This document shows, piece after piece, positions 1 through 6,542 of a stretch of 12,777 bases of DNA. This stretch comes from Marinosulfonomonas sp. (lineage in GTDB: Bacteria; Pseudomonadota; Alphaproteobacteria; Rhodobacterales; Rhodobacteraceae). The notes beneath the pieces are model-generated. The model did no database searches. It was not told the DNA's origin and saw only the letters and a program-made list of their open reading frames with translations. A program made the translations under genes and the position numbers. Location of the stretch: contig JAFLKA010000518.1 in NCBI GenBank assembly GCA_022712735.1, forward strand, positions 1-12,777. Direction: 5' to 3'. The number at the start of each line of letters is the position of its first letter. Within the stretch, counting starts at the first letter, position 1.

Positions 1-12
1 CTAGGAGCCAAT

Positions 13-384
13 ATGCCACGTACCGTAGTAGTCACCGGCGGAGGATCGGGTATCATAACCATCGGATCGATTGCCGGTCGAACAGGAGGGGGTGGCTCCT
101 ACGGTGCCGCCAAAGCGGCAATAGAAGCATAGACCGCAGATATAGCACGTTTTCTTGGTCCTCGCGGGATCACAGCAAATGTTGTGTCGCCGGGGCTGAT
201 CGAGAGCACAGAATTCTTTCACGGAAAACTTTCCGACGAGCGCCGGGCAGCACTTACCGAGGCAACCTTTACCAAACGGGCGGGACAACCGGATGATGTA
301 GCCGCTGTGGTGGCGTGTAGATATGTACGGACTCTCGGGACACTTCGGATGTTAGGAAAGGGCCATTGTGCAACCCGTTTCTAA
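13..384 (+). pseudogene. Decayed short-chain dehydrogenase/reductase (FabG-like)
   Basis: An AGGAG ribosome site at 3-7 precedes the ATG at 13. The frame opens with PRTVVVTGGGSGI, the nucleotide-binding TGxxxGI start of the SDR family. It then jumps directly to IGSIAGRTGGGGSYGAAKAA, which is the catalytic Ser and YxxxK region. About 110 residues of the Rossmann fold that normally lie between are missing, in frame. A TAG stop follows at 130-132. The same frame then continues with recognisable SDR sequence (GPRGITANVVSPGLIEST) to about 310. The last stretch is off-frame: the expected NGGAIVQP-type ending can be read only in another frame near 345-380. One internal deletion, a nonsense codon and a frameshift make this a clear relic. 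The ancestral substrate cannot be told. Confidence 0.8.
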
Positions 385-492
385 ATTTTGAAAAATTTTA
401 GATACTGCCTTATTCGCGCCAATATTTTGCGCCACCTTAGCGACAGTCGCGTTAAAAACCGCGAATTGTTTCTAAAAATAACGGAAAAGAAC

Positions 493-1443
493 ATGAAAAT
501 TTTGGCAGTAGATGATGACCCTACCATTCTTGAGCTCCTACTAGTAGTCCTTACAGGGTTTGGCTATGGAAATATACATTTTGCAAAATCCGCGGCAGAC
601 GCTTTGCGACTTGTAGAAACCGAGTCGGTGCCATATGACTGCTTTCTTCTCGATATTAAGATGCCCGAAATGGACGGTATCCAACTCACTTCGATACTGC
701 GTGGATATGATGGGTACTCCAAAACGCCAATCCTAATGGTCACTGCCATGTCTGATCGGGCTTATATTGATGATGCGTTTGCTGCTGGTGCGTCGGATTA
801 TGTTACAAAACCTTTTGAGATTGGCGAATTCCGAGCTAGGTTGAGCTTGATCGAAGAGTTGGTTCTGGAACGTAAACAACTTGAGGACCGGAATCCTGTT
901 GAGTTTATCACGAATGATCGTCCTGCGTTTTACGCGGCAGATGTTGAGAAGCCGCTACATATCAGTGGTGTTGATTGTGTTATAGACTATTTGGTATTGG
1001 GAAAATATATCTTACAATTGTCTCGCGCTTCGGTATTAGGCAACGGCGTCTTTGGAATCTCAATCCAGGATGCCGAGCGTAGGTTCCTGGGAAGCAGTGA
1101 TTTTGAGTTTCGTTTAGCCATGACAGATGTAGCAGAGGCGATATCCGAGACACTAAAACCACATAAGTTTTTCGTAGCGCACGCGGGCGGTGGTGTTTTT
1201 GTCTGTGTGATTGATGAAAGCAGGCAGTTCGATACTGGAAAATTCTCGGAACAGCTAGATACTAAGTTGGGCGAAATGGAATTGCATTTCTGTGATGGGC
1301 GCCCCATGGTTTTGAACCCCTGCGTTGGCAAGCCAATTTCACTTGATTTGAAGTCGCCTTGGAATGCTAAGATGGTTCTGCAAACAGCGCGACTATATGC
1401 AATACAATCCTCACATGCACCACACGCGCAAATTACTGCCTAA
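493..1443 (+). CDS. Response regulator: receiver plus degenerate GGDEF-like domain
   Basis: This 316-residue protein starts at the ATG at 493. The frame is open upstream to a TTG at 388, but the receiver homology begins at once with MKILAVDDDP, so 493 is preferred. Residues 1-120 form a CheY-like receiver with an acidic pocket at D7-D9, phosphoacceptor D54 in LLDIKMPEMDG, T84 and K106 in TKPFE. Residues 160-300 match, segment by segment, the C-terminal half of the minus-strand protein at 4489-5484 (for example TDVAEAIS). I read this half as a degenerate GGDEF fold: the position of the signature reads HAGGGVFVCV, so the catalytic D/E residues are absent and no cyclase activity is expected. The output is probably protein-protein interaction or ligand sensing. 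The gene converges on the kinase at 1561-3024. The receiver is certain; the C-terminal assignment is inference. Confidence 0.88.
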   Translation: MKILAVDDDPTILELLLVVLTGFGYGNIHFAKSAADALRLVETESVPYDCFLLDIKMPEMDGIQLTSILRGYDGYSKTPILMVTAMSDRAYIDDAFAAGASDYVTKPFEIGEFRARLSLIEELVLERKQLEDRNPVEFITNDRPAFYAADVEKPLHISGVDCVIDYLVLGKYILQLSRASVLGNGVFGISIQDAERRFLGSSDFEFRLAMTDVAEAISETLKPHKFFVAHAGGGVFVCVIDESRQFDTGKFSEQLDTKLGEMELHFCDGRPMVLNPCVGKPISLDLKSPWNAKMVLQTARLYAIQSSHAPHAQITA

Positions 1444-1475
1444 ATGCTGTAGTTGGTTTCGGTCCGATGTGTATT

Positions 1476-1507
1476 CTCCTTTTGCGCATAATACGCAGTT
1501 AAAGGAG
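1476..1507. terminator. Hairpin between convergent genes, possible terminator
   Basis: CTCCTTT at 1476-1482 pairs with AAAGGAG at 1501-1507. Inside this, TGCG pairs with CGCA around a CATAATA loop, with a 3-nt bulge on the right arm. The hairpin sits in the 117-bp gap between the stops of the receiver gene (1443) and the kinase gene (1561), where a bidirectional terminator would be expected. There is no good T tract on either side, so it may be only a structural element. Confidence 0.4.
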
Positions 1508-1560
1508 CGGCACAATTCCGCGACAGGTCCATCAGTGGGTGAGGGGCAATCCCGGAATGA

Positions 1561-3024
1561 TCAAGGAACATGCTCGGGTGCGAGGGGCGCAGGGCCTCTG
1601 GCATCCTGTAGCTCTACAAAGAAGGTTGATCCTTTGCCGATTTTGCTAACGTAGTCGATATGGCCACCGTGTGCTTCTACAATTCGCTTGGAGATATGTA
1701 ACCCGAGACCCGTTCCTTGAAATTTGCGGGTATCTGAGGAATCCACCTGGGAAAATGCGTCGAAGATCTTGCCGTTCGTGCCGTCTGGAATTCCGACGCC
1801 TTTATCGGCAACCGAAATTCTCACGAGTCCGTCAATAAGGTCGATGGAAACGAATATCTCACCTCGTTTATCTGAAAATTTTGCGGCATTGGACAGAAGG
1901 TTGGTTATGACCTGATCGATGCGTTTCTCGTCGCACCGAACCCAGAATTTATCAGGATCTACATTCAACTTAACTTTGACATCCATGCTTTCGGCATAGG
2001 GCATGAAGCGCTCGGTTGCGTCCAGAACGAGTTTTCCGATATCCAAAGTTTCGAAATCATAATTTAGCTTTCCGGCATCTGAACTTTGCAAAAGAAGCAG
2101 GTCATCGACGAGGCTTGCCAATCGCAGCGTGTTTCGACCAGCAATTTCCAATGGCTGACGCATTTTCTCCGGCACCTCGCCCAGAGCTCCAGAGTTAATG
2201 ATCTCTAGAGGGCCCTTTATCGACGTGATGGGGGTGCGCAACTCATGGCTGACCGTCGAGAGGAACTCCGTCTTCGCTTTATAAGCGGCCTTCGTTCGTT
2301 CGTGCTCCTCTTCTAAATCCTGAAGGTTTTGGAGCGATCTTGAATAGACGAAAAGAAAGTTTCTTGCGAGTTCGACTAGAAATCCTAGTACAAATACAAC
2401 TGTAAAGAGGTTAAGCCAAACTTCGGACAACAATGGGGCTGACGCAAACCATACAGCATTGACCGGAATAAATATAATTGCTGAGACATAAATCGCCAAT
2501 CTTATCACAAGTACCCGTAGGAATTGGTGATTGTTCATTGTCGCAAAAATAGAAGCTGAGATCAGCATAAACATTGGCATGAAATGCCCGGACTCATGTG
2601 ATTGCTGCAACGCGAAGGAGATGGCGAACAACGAAATCGTTACCGAACTGAAAATTGTTCCTGAGTAGATCCCGAACATCGCTCTTCGAACATCGGTCTG
2701 TTCCCAAGTCTGACGATTGATGATGCTACGAAATACATACAGGTCGTAGAGTTCACCAAGCCCAACGAGGGCATAGAACACGGCGGCCAATACCCAATTG
2801 TAGTACGCGCCAGCCAGAACAATTGCCGAAGTGTAGATTATGATACGTTGAGAAAAGAGGCGAAGGCCAACTTCGGCATAATCTTGAAGTCTGCGCTTGA
2901 CGGACCCGAGGTCGCCTCCGGTTTCAGCCTCTCGGGACAAATTAAGAATTTTGCGGTCATTCATTCGACTATGTCTTTCTTTTGAGTAATCCTCACTAAT
3001 ACTGAACACATGCAAAGGTTGCAT
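1561..3024 (-). CDS. Membrane sensor histidine kinase divergent from luxI
   Basis: This 487-residue sensor kinase has an N-terminal membrane domain with about six hydrophobic segments (roughly residues 60-77, 78-97, 118-140, 148-163, 168-192 and 203-226), with no recognised extracytoplasmic sensor domain. A short coiled linker (233-253) leads to the HisKA domain, with phospho-His H260 in FLSTVSHELRTPITSIKG. The HATPase domain follows: N box QVITNLLSNAAKF (371-383), G1 DKGVGIPDG (407-415) and G2 GTGLGLHISKR (437-447). There is no attached receiver, so phosphate must pass to separate receivers nearby. The start is uncertain. ATG 3024 has no Shine-Dalgarno and lies inside a dyad at 3018-3033; an in-frame ATG at 2964 is a reasonable alternative and leaves the membrane domain whole. 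Its divergence from luxI makes it the best candidate in the window for an AHL-responsive kinase, but this is inference. Confidence 0.9.
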   Translation of the reverse strand: MQPLHVFSISEDYSKERHSRMNDRKILNLSREAETGGDLGSVKRRLQDYAEVGLRLFSQRIIIYTSAIVLAGAYYNWVLAAVFYALVGLGELYDLYVFRSIINRQTWEQTDVRRAMFGIYSGTIFSSVTISLFAISFALQQSHESGHFMPMFMLISASIFATMNNHQFLRVLVIRLAIYVSAIIFIPVNAVWFASAPLLSEVWLNLFTVVFVLGFLVELARNFLFVYSRSLQNLQDLEEEHERTKAAYKAKTEFLSTVSHELRTPITSIKGPLEIINSGALGEVPEKMRQPLEIAGRNTLRLASLVDDLLLLQSSDAGKLNYDFETLDIGKLVLDATERFMPYAESMDVKVKLNVDPDKFWVRCDEKRIDQVITNLLSNAAKFSDKRGEIFVSIDLIDGLVRISVADKGVGIPDGTNGKIFDAFSQVDSSDTRKFQGTGLGLHISKRIVEAHGGHIDYVSKIGKGSTFFVELQDARGPAPLAPEHVP

Positions 3025-3033
3025 GACTGCAAC
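3018..3033. promoter_or_regulatory. Dyad resembling a TraR/LuxR-type box
   Basis: GTTGCATGACTGCAAC has perfect 6-bp arms around a TGAC spacer, giving the TGCA-N4-TGCA core typical of rhizobial tra boxes (TGCAGATCTGCA core). A further inverted TGCAA lies just beside it at 3011-3015. It sits in the divergent interval between the kinase and luxI, about 120 bp before the luxI ATG. It overlaps the upstream candidate kinase start, which argues for the kinase start at 2964. The binding protein is unknown because no luxR gene is present here. Confidence 0.4.
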
Positions 3034-3130
3034 ACACTGTCATTGTAGCAAATGTATGGGGTTATGAATATGGCAGAAATGTGTTCAACCTTAGGAAGAC
3101 CTCAAAAGAGGCTTTATTACCTGAGGCGGC

Positions 3131-3162
3131 ATTAATATGGGTTTTCATTAATATGGGTTTTC
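3131..3162 (+). repeat. 16-bp perfect tandem duplication at the luxI start
   Basis: The unit ATTAATATGGGTTTTC occurs twice without a gap, at 3131-3146 and 3147-3162. Sixteen is not a multiple of three, so the two ATGs (3137 and 3153) are in different frames. The second copy supplies the luxI start; the first encodes a short upstream reading frame. Confidence 0.95.
3137..3151 (+). promoter_or_regulatory. Four-codon upstream minicistron (MGFH) before luxI
   Basis: The first copy of the 16-bp duplication reads ATG GGT TTT CAT TAA, with its stop one base before the luxI ATG at 3153. A GAGGCGG sequence at 3123-3129 is spaced better for this ATG than for the luxI ATG. LuxI could therefore depend on termination-reinitiation over TAATATG. 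The reading frame is plain in the sequence; its use is inference. Confidence 0.5.
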
Positions 3163-3935
3163 ATTCGAGCGAACAAAGCGGGCCTCTTTCCCAGAAGGCC
3201 TTCCCTGAACTGATACCTTCAGCGAGCGAAAAGCTGATAACGTCAACCGAGGAATCTACTCATCGTTCGCCGCAGACCAACTATAAGCGTTCCGCAGATG
3301 CAATTGGGCTGCCACGGGCGGTGGTTTTATCGGTCCAAAATGCTCATTTGCACGGCGAACTCTATGGGGATTTTCTTAAGGCACGCAAACGCGTTTTCAT
3401 CGACCAGAAATCGTGGAAACTACCGCAGACTGACGGCATGGAATTCGATCAATACGACACACCACAAAGCCGAGCTATCGTGTTGCACGAGTATGGTGAA
3501 GTTGTTGCTGGCATAAGAATCCTACCGACGCAAGCGCGATGCGGTTGCTACAGCTACATGCTCCGTGACGCCCAACTGGGGGTCATCGATGAGATTCCGC
3601 AACATATCCTGTACGAGCGAGCGCCTGTGGCCAATCACATTTGGGAAGCGACACGGCTTTTTATCTCACCCGACGTCCCTAGTAAGCGGCGCCTTTTGGT
3701 ACAATCGCTATTGATGAATGAAATGGCAAAGGCGGCCGTCAATGAGGGCGCAACGCACGTGATTGGTATTGTTCCTTACGTATTCAAACGGTGGCTAGTG
3801 CGTTTGGGAATGTCTGCGCTCCCCGTCGGCCCGAAGATCGTCTTCGATGGCGACAAATCTCAAGCAGCAATTATGCACGTTGCCCCCTTCGGAACGAACG
3901 AGGCCAGCAACGCCATACCAAACCGAGTCTGTTAG
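3153..3935 (+). CDS. luxI: LuxI-family acyl-homoserine-lactone synthase
   Basis: The product is predicted to make an N-acyl-homoserine lactone from S-adenosylmethionine and an acyl carrier. From ATG 3153 it is 260 residues, and all the family's key residues are visible: R80 and F82 in ARKRVF, W88, then E97, D99 and D102 in MEFDQYD, R122 in AGIRIL, and E165 and R168 in WEATRLF. Homology to ordinary LuxI proteins (about 200-215 residues) starts near VVLSVQNAHLHGEL, residue 57, so there is a hydrophilic extension of about 55 residues of unknown role. The frame is open upstream to a GTG at 3081, but a 16-bp duplication lies between. A GTG at 3321 would give the canonical length but lacks a clear ribosome site. 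It is divergent from a membrane kinase, with no LuxR gene in the window. Acyl chain length cannot be read from the sequence. Confidence 0.92.
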   Translation: MGFHSSEQSGPLSQKAFPELIPSASEKLITSTEESTHRSPQTNYKRSADAIGLPRAVVLSVQNAHLHGELYGDFLKARKRVFIDQKSWKLPQTDGMEFDQYDTPQSRAIVLHEYGEVVAGIRILPTQARCGCYSYMLRDAQLGVIDEIPQHILYERAPVANHIWEATRLFISPDVPSKRRLLVQSLLMNEMAKAAVNEGATHVIGIVPYVFKRWLVRLGMSALPVGPKIVFDGDKSQAAIMHVAPFGTNEASNAIPNRVC

Positions 3936-3938
3936 TGA

Positions 3939-4043
3939 GCACTTGGAGATATTGAGTGCAAGCTGCGGTTAACCAAGCCGTTCGATCCCATGACGCTTGC
4001 GGATAGAATTCTTACCAACTGGGTTTCCCTCACCGATGAATAG
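3939..4043 (+). pseudogene. C-terminal remnant of a receiver domain
   Basis: Directly after the luxI stop, one frame reads LGDIECKLRLTKPFDPMTLADRI-type sequence to a TAG at 4041-4043. This is the end of a CheY-like receiver: the conserved Lys of KPFDP plus the last helix. It resembles the end of the single-domain receiver at 5826-6224 (PKPFDPMSLH). There is no start codon or upstream receiver portion, so it is a leftover of a deleted gene, probably once co-transcribed with luxI. The rest of the interval to 4120 shows nothing I recognise. Confidence 0.65.
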
Positions 4044-4120
4044 GTTTTTCAAGAATTGAATAGCCCTTAGTTTTTTAGACAGCTTCTTGGTTCACGTTGT
4101 GTGGCCGGTTTTCGAAGTTG

Positions 4121-4492
4121 TTAGGCGACAGCGTTGGGGGTGTCTCGCATCCAATTGGATGGACTCGCATCCAATTGGATGGATTCGATTGTTTCCATCA
4201 GCTCAAGTAGATCCGTTTTCAGTGCGATTAGGTTTAGTTCGGAGCAGGAAAGTTGGGCTGAAATACGGCTTTCGAAGTCCGCGGCAAACACCCCTAGCTC
4301 TTTAAATCCAAGCGGAGCGGCAGTTCCCGCAATCTTGTGCAGCTCCATTTGTGCAGCTTCGAGTGCCGCTTCCTGATTGTCTTCGGTCTCTATCGAAATG
4401 ATAGCTTCGTAAACTATTTGCCCCCGAACATCCAAAGCGGCAACAAATCGCGAGCGGATTTCAGTCAGCTTATCTTGAAAAGCGGGGGTCAT
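4121..4492 (-). CDS. Hpt phosphotransfer protein
   Basis: This 123-residue all-helical protein carries the histidine phosphotransfer motif ELHKIAGTAAPLGFKELG, with phospho-His at H52 counted from ATG 4492. It should relay phosphate between receivers and kinases, a job needed here because both kinases lack attached receiver and Hpt domains. The start at 4492 overlaps the TGA of the upstream receiver gene as ATGA, which favours it over a TTG at 4504 and implies translational coupling. The last codons run through a 20-bp tandem duplication that changes the frame, so the C-terminal tail (about 18 residues from the second repeat on) is probably recent and not conserved. The Hpt bundle itself is not affected. 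Confidence 0.85.
   Translation of the reverse strand: MTPAFQDKLTEIRSRFVAALDVRGQIVYEAIISIETEDNQEAALEAAQMELHKIAGTAAPLGFKELGVFAADFESRISAQLSCSELNLIALKTDLLELMETIESIQLDASPSNWMRDTPNAVA
4144..4183. repeat. 20-bp tandem duplication with embedded palindromes
   Basis: Two identical 20-bp units lie at 4144-4163 and 4164-4183. Each contains CATCCAATTGGATG, a perfect 14-bp palindrome (4148-4161 and 4168-4181). The repeat lies in the 3' end of the Hpt gene and shifts its reading frame. Confidence 0.95.
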
Positions 4493-5484
4493 GATGCGTT
4501 CCAAAAAGCCAAGTCGCTGTTTACCCCAAAGAACCCACCATCGGCGGTGGAGGCTTCATAGGCCTTTTCAGCGTTTTCTTGCGCCTCACTGAGCGCATCA
4601 ACAGCCCGGGCGCCAACTCTGGAGATCAGACGCACGGCAGGCCCTCCGTAGAGATTTATGTGCAACGGCTCGCCCCCCGTCAGGCAAAGCCCCATCTTCT
4701 CCAAGTTTTTGCAGCTGTTCTTTGCCCAAGCATTCGTGTCTGGGCGCCAGCCTCCTTCTAATACACAAACGTAGGTCCCATTTCCAGAGTAGGCCATGAG
4801 AAATGTTGTGTCTAGAAGTGCATCGGATATCGCTTCTGCAACATCGGTGATTAGAAAACCAAGGTCCGCAGCAGATGCCTTCTGATGGTGTTTTTCGAAG
4901 TTAACGATTTTCATTGCAGTCACAGTTGAGCCGAACAGGGACTTTCTAGACAATTGCGCGACGTAATTCTCCAGCACATGATATTCTACGACGCCTTTGA
5001 CATCAATGATTTCAACAGGCGCGAGCAGATCGATCTTTGCTTCTATCCCGCTATCAGCTTGGAGTGATTTAGCCGCAAATATTTTATCGACGTTTGCGCG
5101 TCTGTCCTCCAGGAAGCTTTCGATAATCTGAAGGCGACCGCGCAATTCTGAAATCTCGAATGGCTTTGTCAGGTAATCCGTCGCTCCCGCGGCGAAAGCT
5201 GAATCGATGTTAGCCTTATCCGACATTTGCGTCACCATCAGGATCGGCGTTCTTTTATAAATTGGAATTTCCCGAATGAGCTTGCACAATTCAATGCCGT
5301 CTGTTCCGGGCATGCGAATGTCCAACAATATGCAATCAAAGGCGCCAGAAGGTTCCTGGTTAATTATTTCCAATGCAGCCTCAGCGGATTCTGATTTAAC
5401 AATCTCGTGAGACCCAATCTGCGCGATGAGTGTCTCAAGTAGATCAAGGCTTAGGGGGTCGTCATCAACTGCGAGCATTTTCAT
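4489..5484 (-). CDS. Response regulator: receiver plus degenerate GGDEF-like domain
   Basis: This 331-residue protein starts at ATG 5484, with GAGGA about 8 nt upstream; the frame also opens at a TTG at 5532. Residues 1-122 are a receiver with D7-D9, phosphoacceptor D55 in LLDIRMPGTDG, T85 and K107 in TKPFE. Residues 160-300 are the better-preserved of the two degenerate GGDEF-like domains in the window. TAMKIVNFEKHHQ sits where GGDEF proteins have their first metal-binding strand, and AYSGNGTYVCVLEG sits where RxGGDEFxxLL is expected. The catalytic Asp/Glu residues are missing, so no c-di-GMP synthesis is predicted. It is a paralogue of the protein at 493-1443, in opposite orientation on the other side of the kinase and luxI. 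It is coupled by ATGA overlap to the Hpt gene, which suggests the Hpt protein phosphorylates or drains this receiver. Confidence 0.88.
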   Translation of the reverse strand: MKMLAVDDDPLSLDLLETLIAQIGSHEIVKSESAEAALEIINQEPSGAFDCILLDIRMPGTDGIELCKLIREIPIYKRTPILMVTQMSDKANIDSAFAAGATDYLTKPFEISELRGRLQIIESFLEDRRANVDKIFAAKSLQADSGIEAKIDLLAPVEIIDVKGVVEYHVLENYVAQLSRKSLFGSTVTAMKIVNFEKHHQKASAADLGFLITDVAEAISDALLDTTFLMAYSGNGTYVCVLEGGWRPDTNAWAKNSCKNLEKMGLCLTGGEPLHINLYGGPAVRLISRVGARAVDALSEAQENAEKAYEASTADGGFFGVNSDLAFWNAS

Positions 5485-5825
5485 TTCATCGTCCTCAATA
5501 TTGACTTGCTTTACCAGCGGTTTTCCCGCCAACGGCTTTCATACTGTTTCCCGAACCAATCTGACTAATAATGTGGCCAAAACATGACGAGACCTCAGCA
5601 TCCGGGACAATCACGGTCAAATTGGCAGGATTGTTGATGGGTGTGGCTAAATTATCACTCCAAATTATGGTTCTTAACCGACTAGCGGTTTCAACGAAGC
5701 GCGAGCAACATCAACGATCAGGGCGATACAACCCAAACCTGCACGTGAATTGGTCCTGCTCTGATTGGATAGATACGGACAGCGCGGGAACTGGCTGTCT
5801 CAAGCACCGGTTTGAAACGATTGTC
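5485..5825. other. Gap between minus-strand receiver genes
   Basis: About 340 bp lie upstream of the receiver gene at 4489-5484 and downstream of the one at 5826-6224. The only open reading of note is on the minus strand, from a GTG near 5614 to a TGA at 5495-5497 (39 codons). It is preceded by more open frame without a start codon and matches nothing I recognise. The stretch should hold the promoter of the 5484 gene, but I could not pick a convincing -35/-10 pair. Confidence 0.4.
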
Positions 5826-6224
5826 TCAGGCTTCGACGGCTTCGATGTACTTTGCGAGTTCGACATGAAGGGACATCGGATCAAAGGGCTTTGGCAGCAC
5901 CTCCAAAGCGCCGAGGTCCATCAATTCGCGCTTCACCTCGGGCGACAACTGAGCTGTCAAAAAAACGATTGGTGTATCCTTTAGCGCAGGAATCTCTTTG
6001 ATTTGCCGCATCGTTTCGCGCCCGTCCATCTCTGGCATTGCGAGGTCAAGCAGTATGAGATCTGGAGAAATCGATGAGATGCGCTCAAGTGCAGCGCTGC
6101 CCGAACAGAAGCTGGCCACTTGGAAGGGGCCGAGTGCTTCAAGAGCTATCTTTGCAATAGAGAGGATATCGATGTCGTCATCAACATGAACGATCTGGTA
6201 CATTGTAGGGCCTGTATCTGACAT
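5826..6224 (-). CDS. Single-domain CheY-like response regulator
   Basis: This 132-residue stand-alone receiver has no output domain. It has acidic residues D15-D17 in VHVDDDIDIL, phosphoacceptor D60 in LILLDLAMPEMDG, T90 in FLTAQ and K112 in PKPFDP. ATG 6224 is used, with a distant AGGGCGG upstream; an in-frame ATG at 6203 is also possible. It is transcribed divergently from the PAS kinase at 6543. As a domain-only receiver it probably shuttles phosphate to the Hpt protein or acts by direct binding to a partner. The remnant at 3939-4043 looks like the end of a close relative. Confidence 0.88.
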   Translation of the reverse strand: MSDTGPTMYQIVHVDDDIDILSIAKIALEALGPFQVASFCSGSAALERISSISPDLILLDLAMPEMDGRETMRQIKEIPALKDTPIVFLTAQLSPEVKRELMDLGALEVLPKPFDPMSLHVELAKYIEAVEA

Positions 6225-6262
6225 GCTGAATCCGCCCTTTTCCTATTGCTTACCTCACAAAC

Positions 6263-6287
6263 TGATTTACCCTATAAGTTGATTTAC
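6263..6287. repeat. Two TGATTTAC half-sites 17 bp apart
   Basis: TGATTTAC occurs at 6263-6270 and again at 6280-6287, a 17-bp period. The pair overlaps the possible -35 element of the kinase promoter and could be an operator. Confidence 0.4.
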
Positions 6288-6346
6288 TTTGAAACTGTCA
6301 ATTACTATGCTAAGTAGAGCGGCCCATCATAACAAGCCCTTAATGG

Positions 6347-6378
6347 CTCCATTGTAAAAATGACTCTATTGTAAAGGA
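6347..6378. repeat. Imperfect direct repeat with ATTGTAAA, 17-bp period
   Basis: CTCCATTGTAAA at 6347-6358 recurs as CTCTATTGTAAA at 6364-6375. The GTAAA cores are the complement of the TTTAC cores in the upstream pair, with the same 17-bp spacing. Confidence 0.4.
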
Positions 6379-6542
6379 TACTCAGCCCAACTGGACCCCG
6401 CCATAGTGCCTTCTCGGGGGAATTGTCATAAAAGAGCCCTAATTGAAGCATTAATTATTCACACTCTTGGGACAAAGATACCGGAACAAAGCTATTGTTG
6501 AATTCACCGGACAAGCTGGCAGTAAGATTAAAGAGGCGTAAG

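Larger units (their letters stand above)
6225..6542. promoter_or_regulatory. Divergent promoter region between receiver and PAS kinase
   Basis: This is a 318-bp AT-rich interval with no credible gene, so it must hold promoters in both directions. A weak plus-strand pair is TTGATT (6279-6284) and TACTAT (6303-6308), 18 bp apart. Two sets of 17-bp-spaced direct repeats are listed separately. No clear transcription factor box could be assigned. Confidence 0.4.

Noticed and set aside
440..450. GCGAC-A-GTCGC palindrome upstream of the first receiver gene
   Set aside because: Five-base arms are too short to support an operator call without conservation data.
388..492. N-terminal extension of the first receiver protein from a TTG
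   Set aside because: The receiver fold starts at the ATG at 493; the upstream 35 codons look non-coding and lack a ribosome site.
5571..5984. 137-codon plus-strand open frame
   Set aside because: Its second half is antisense to the receiver gene at 5826-6224, the first half shows no family motifs, and the composition does not look like coding sequence.
6225..6542. CtrA-type TTAA-N7-TTAA site
   Set aside because: TTAA and TAAT elements are present, but none has the required 7-bp spacing.
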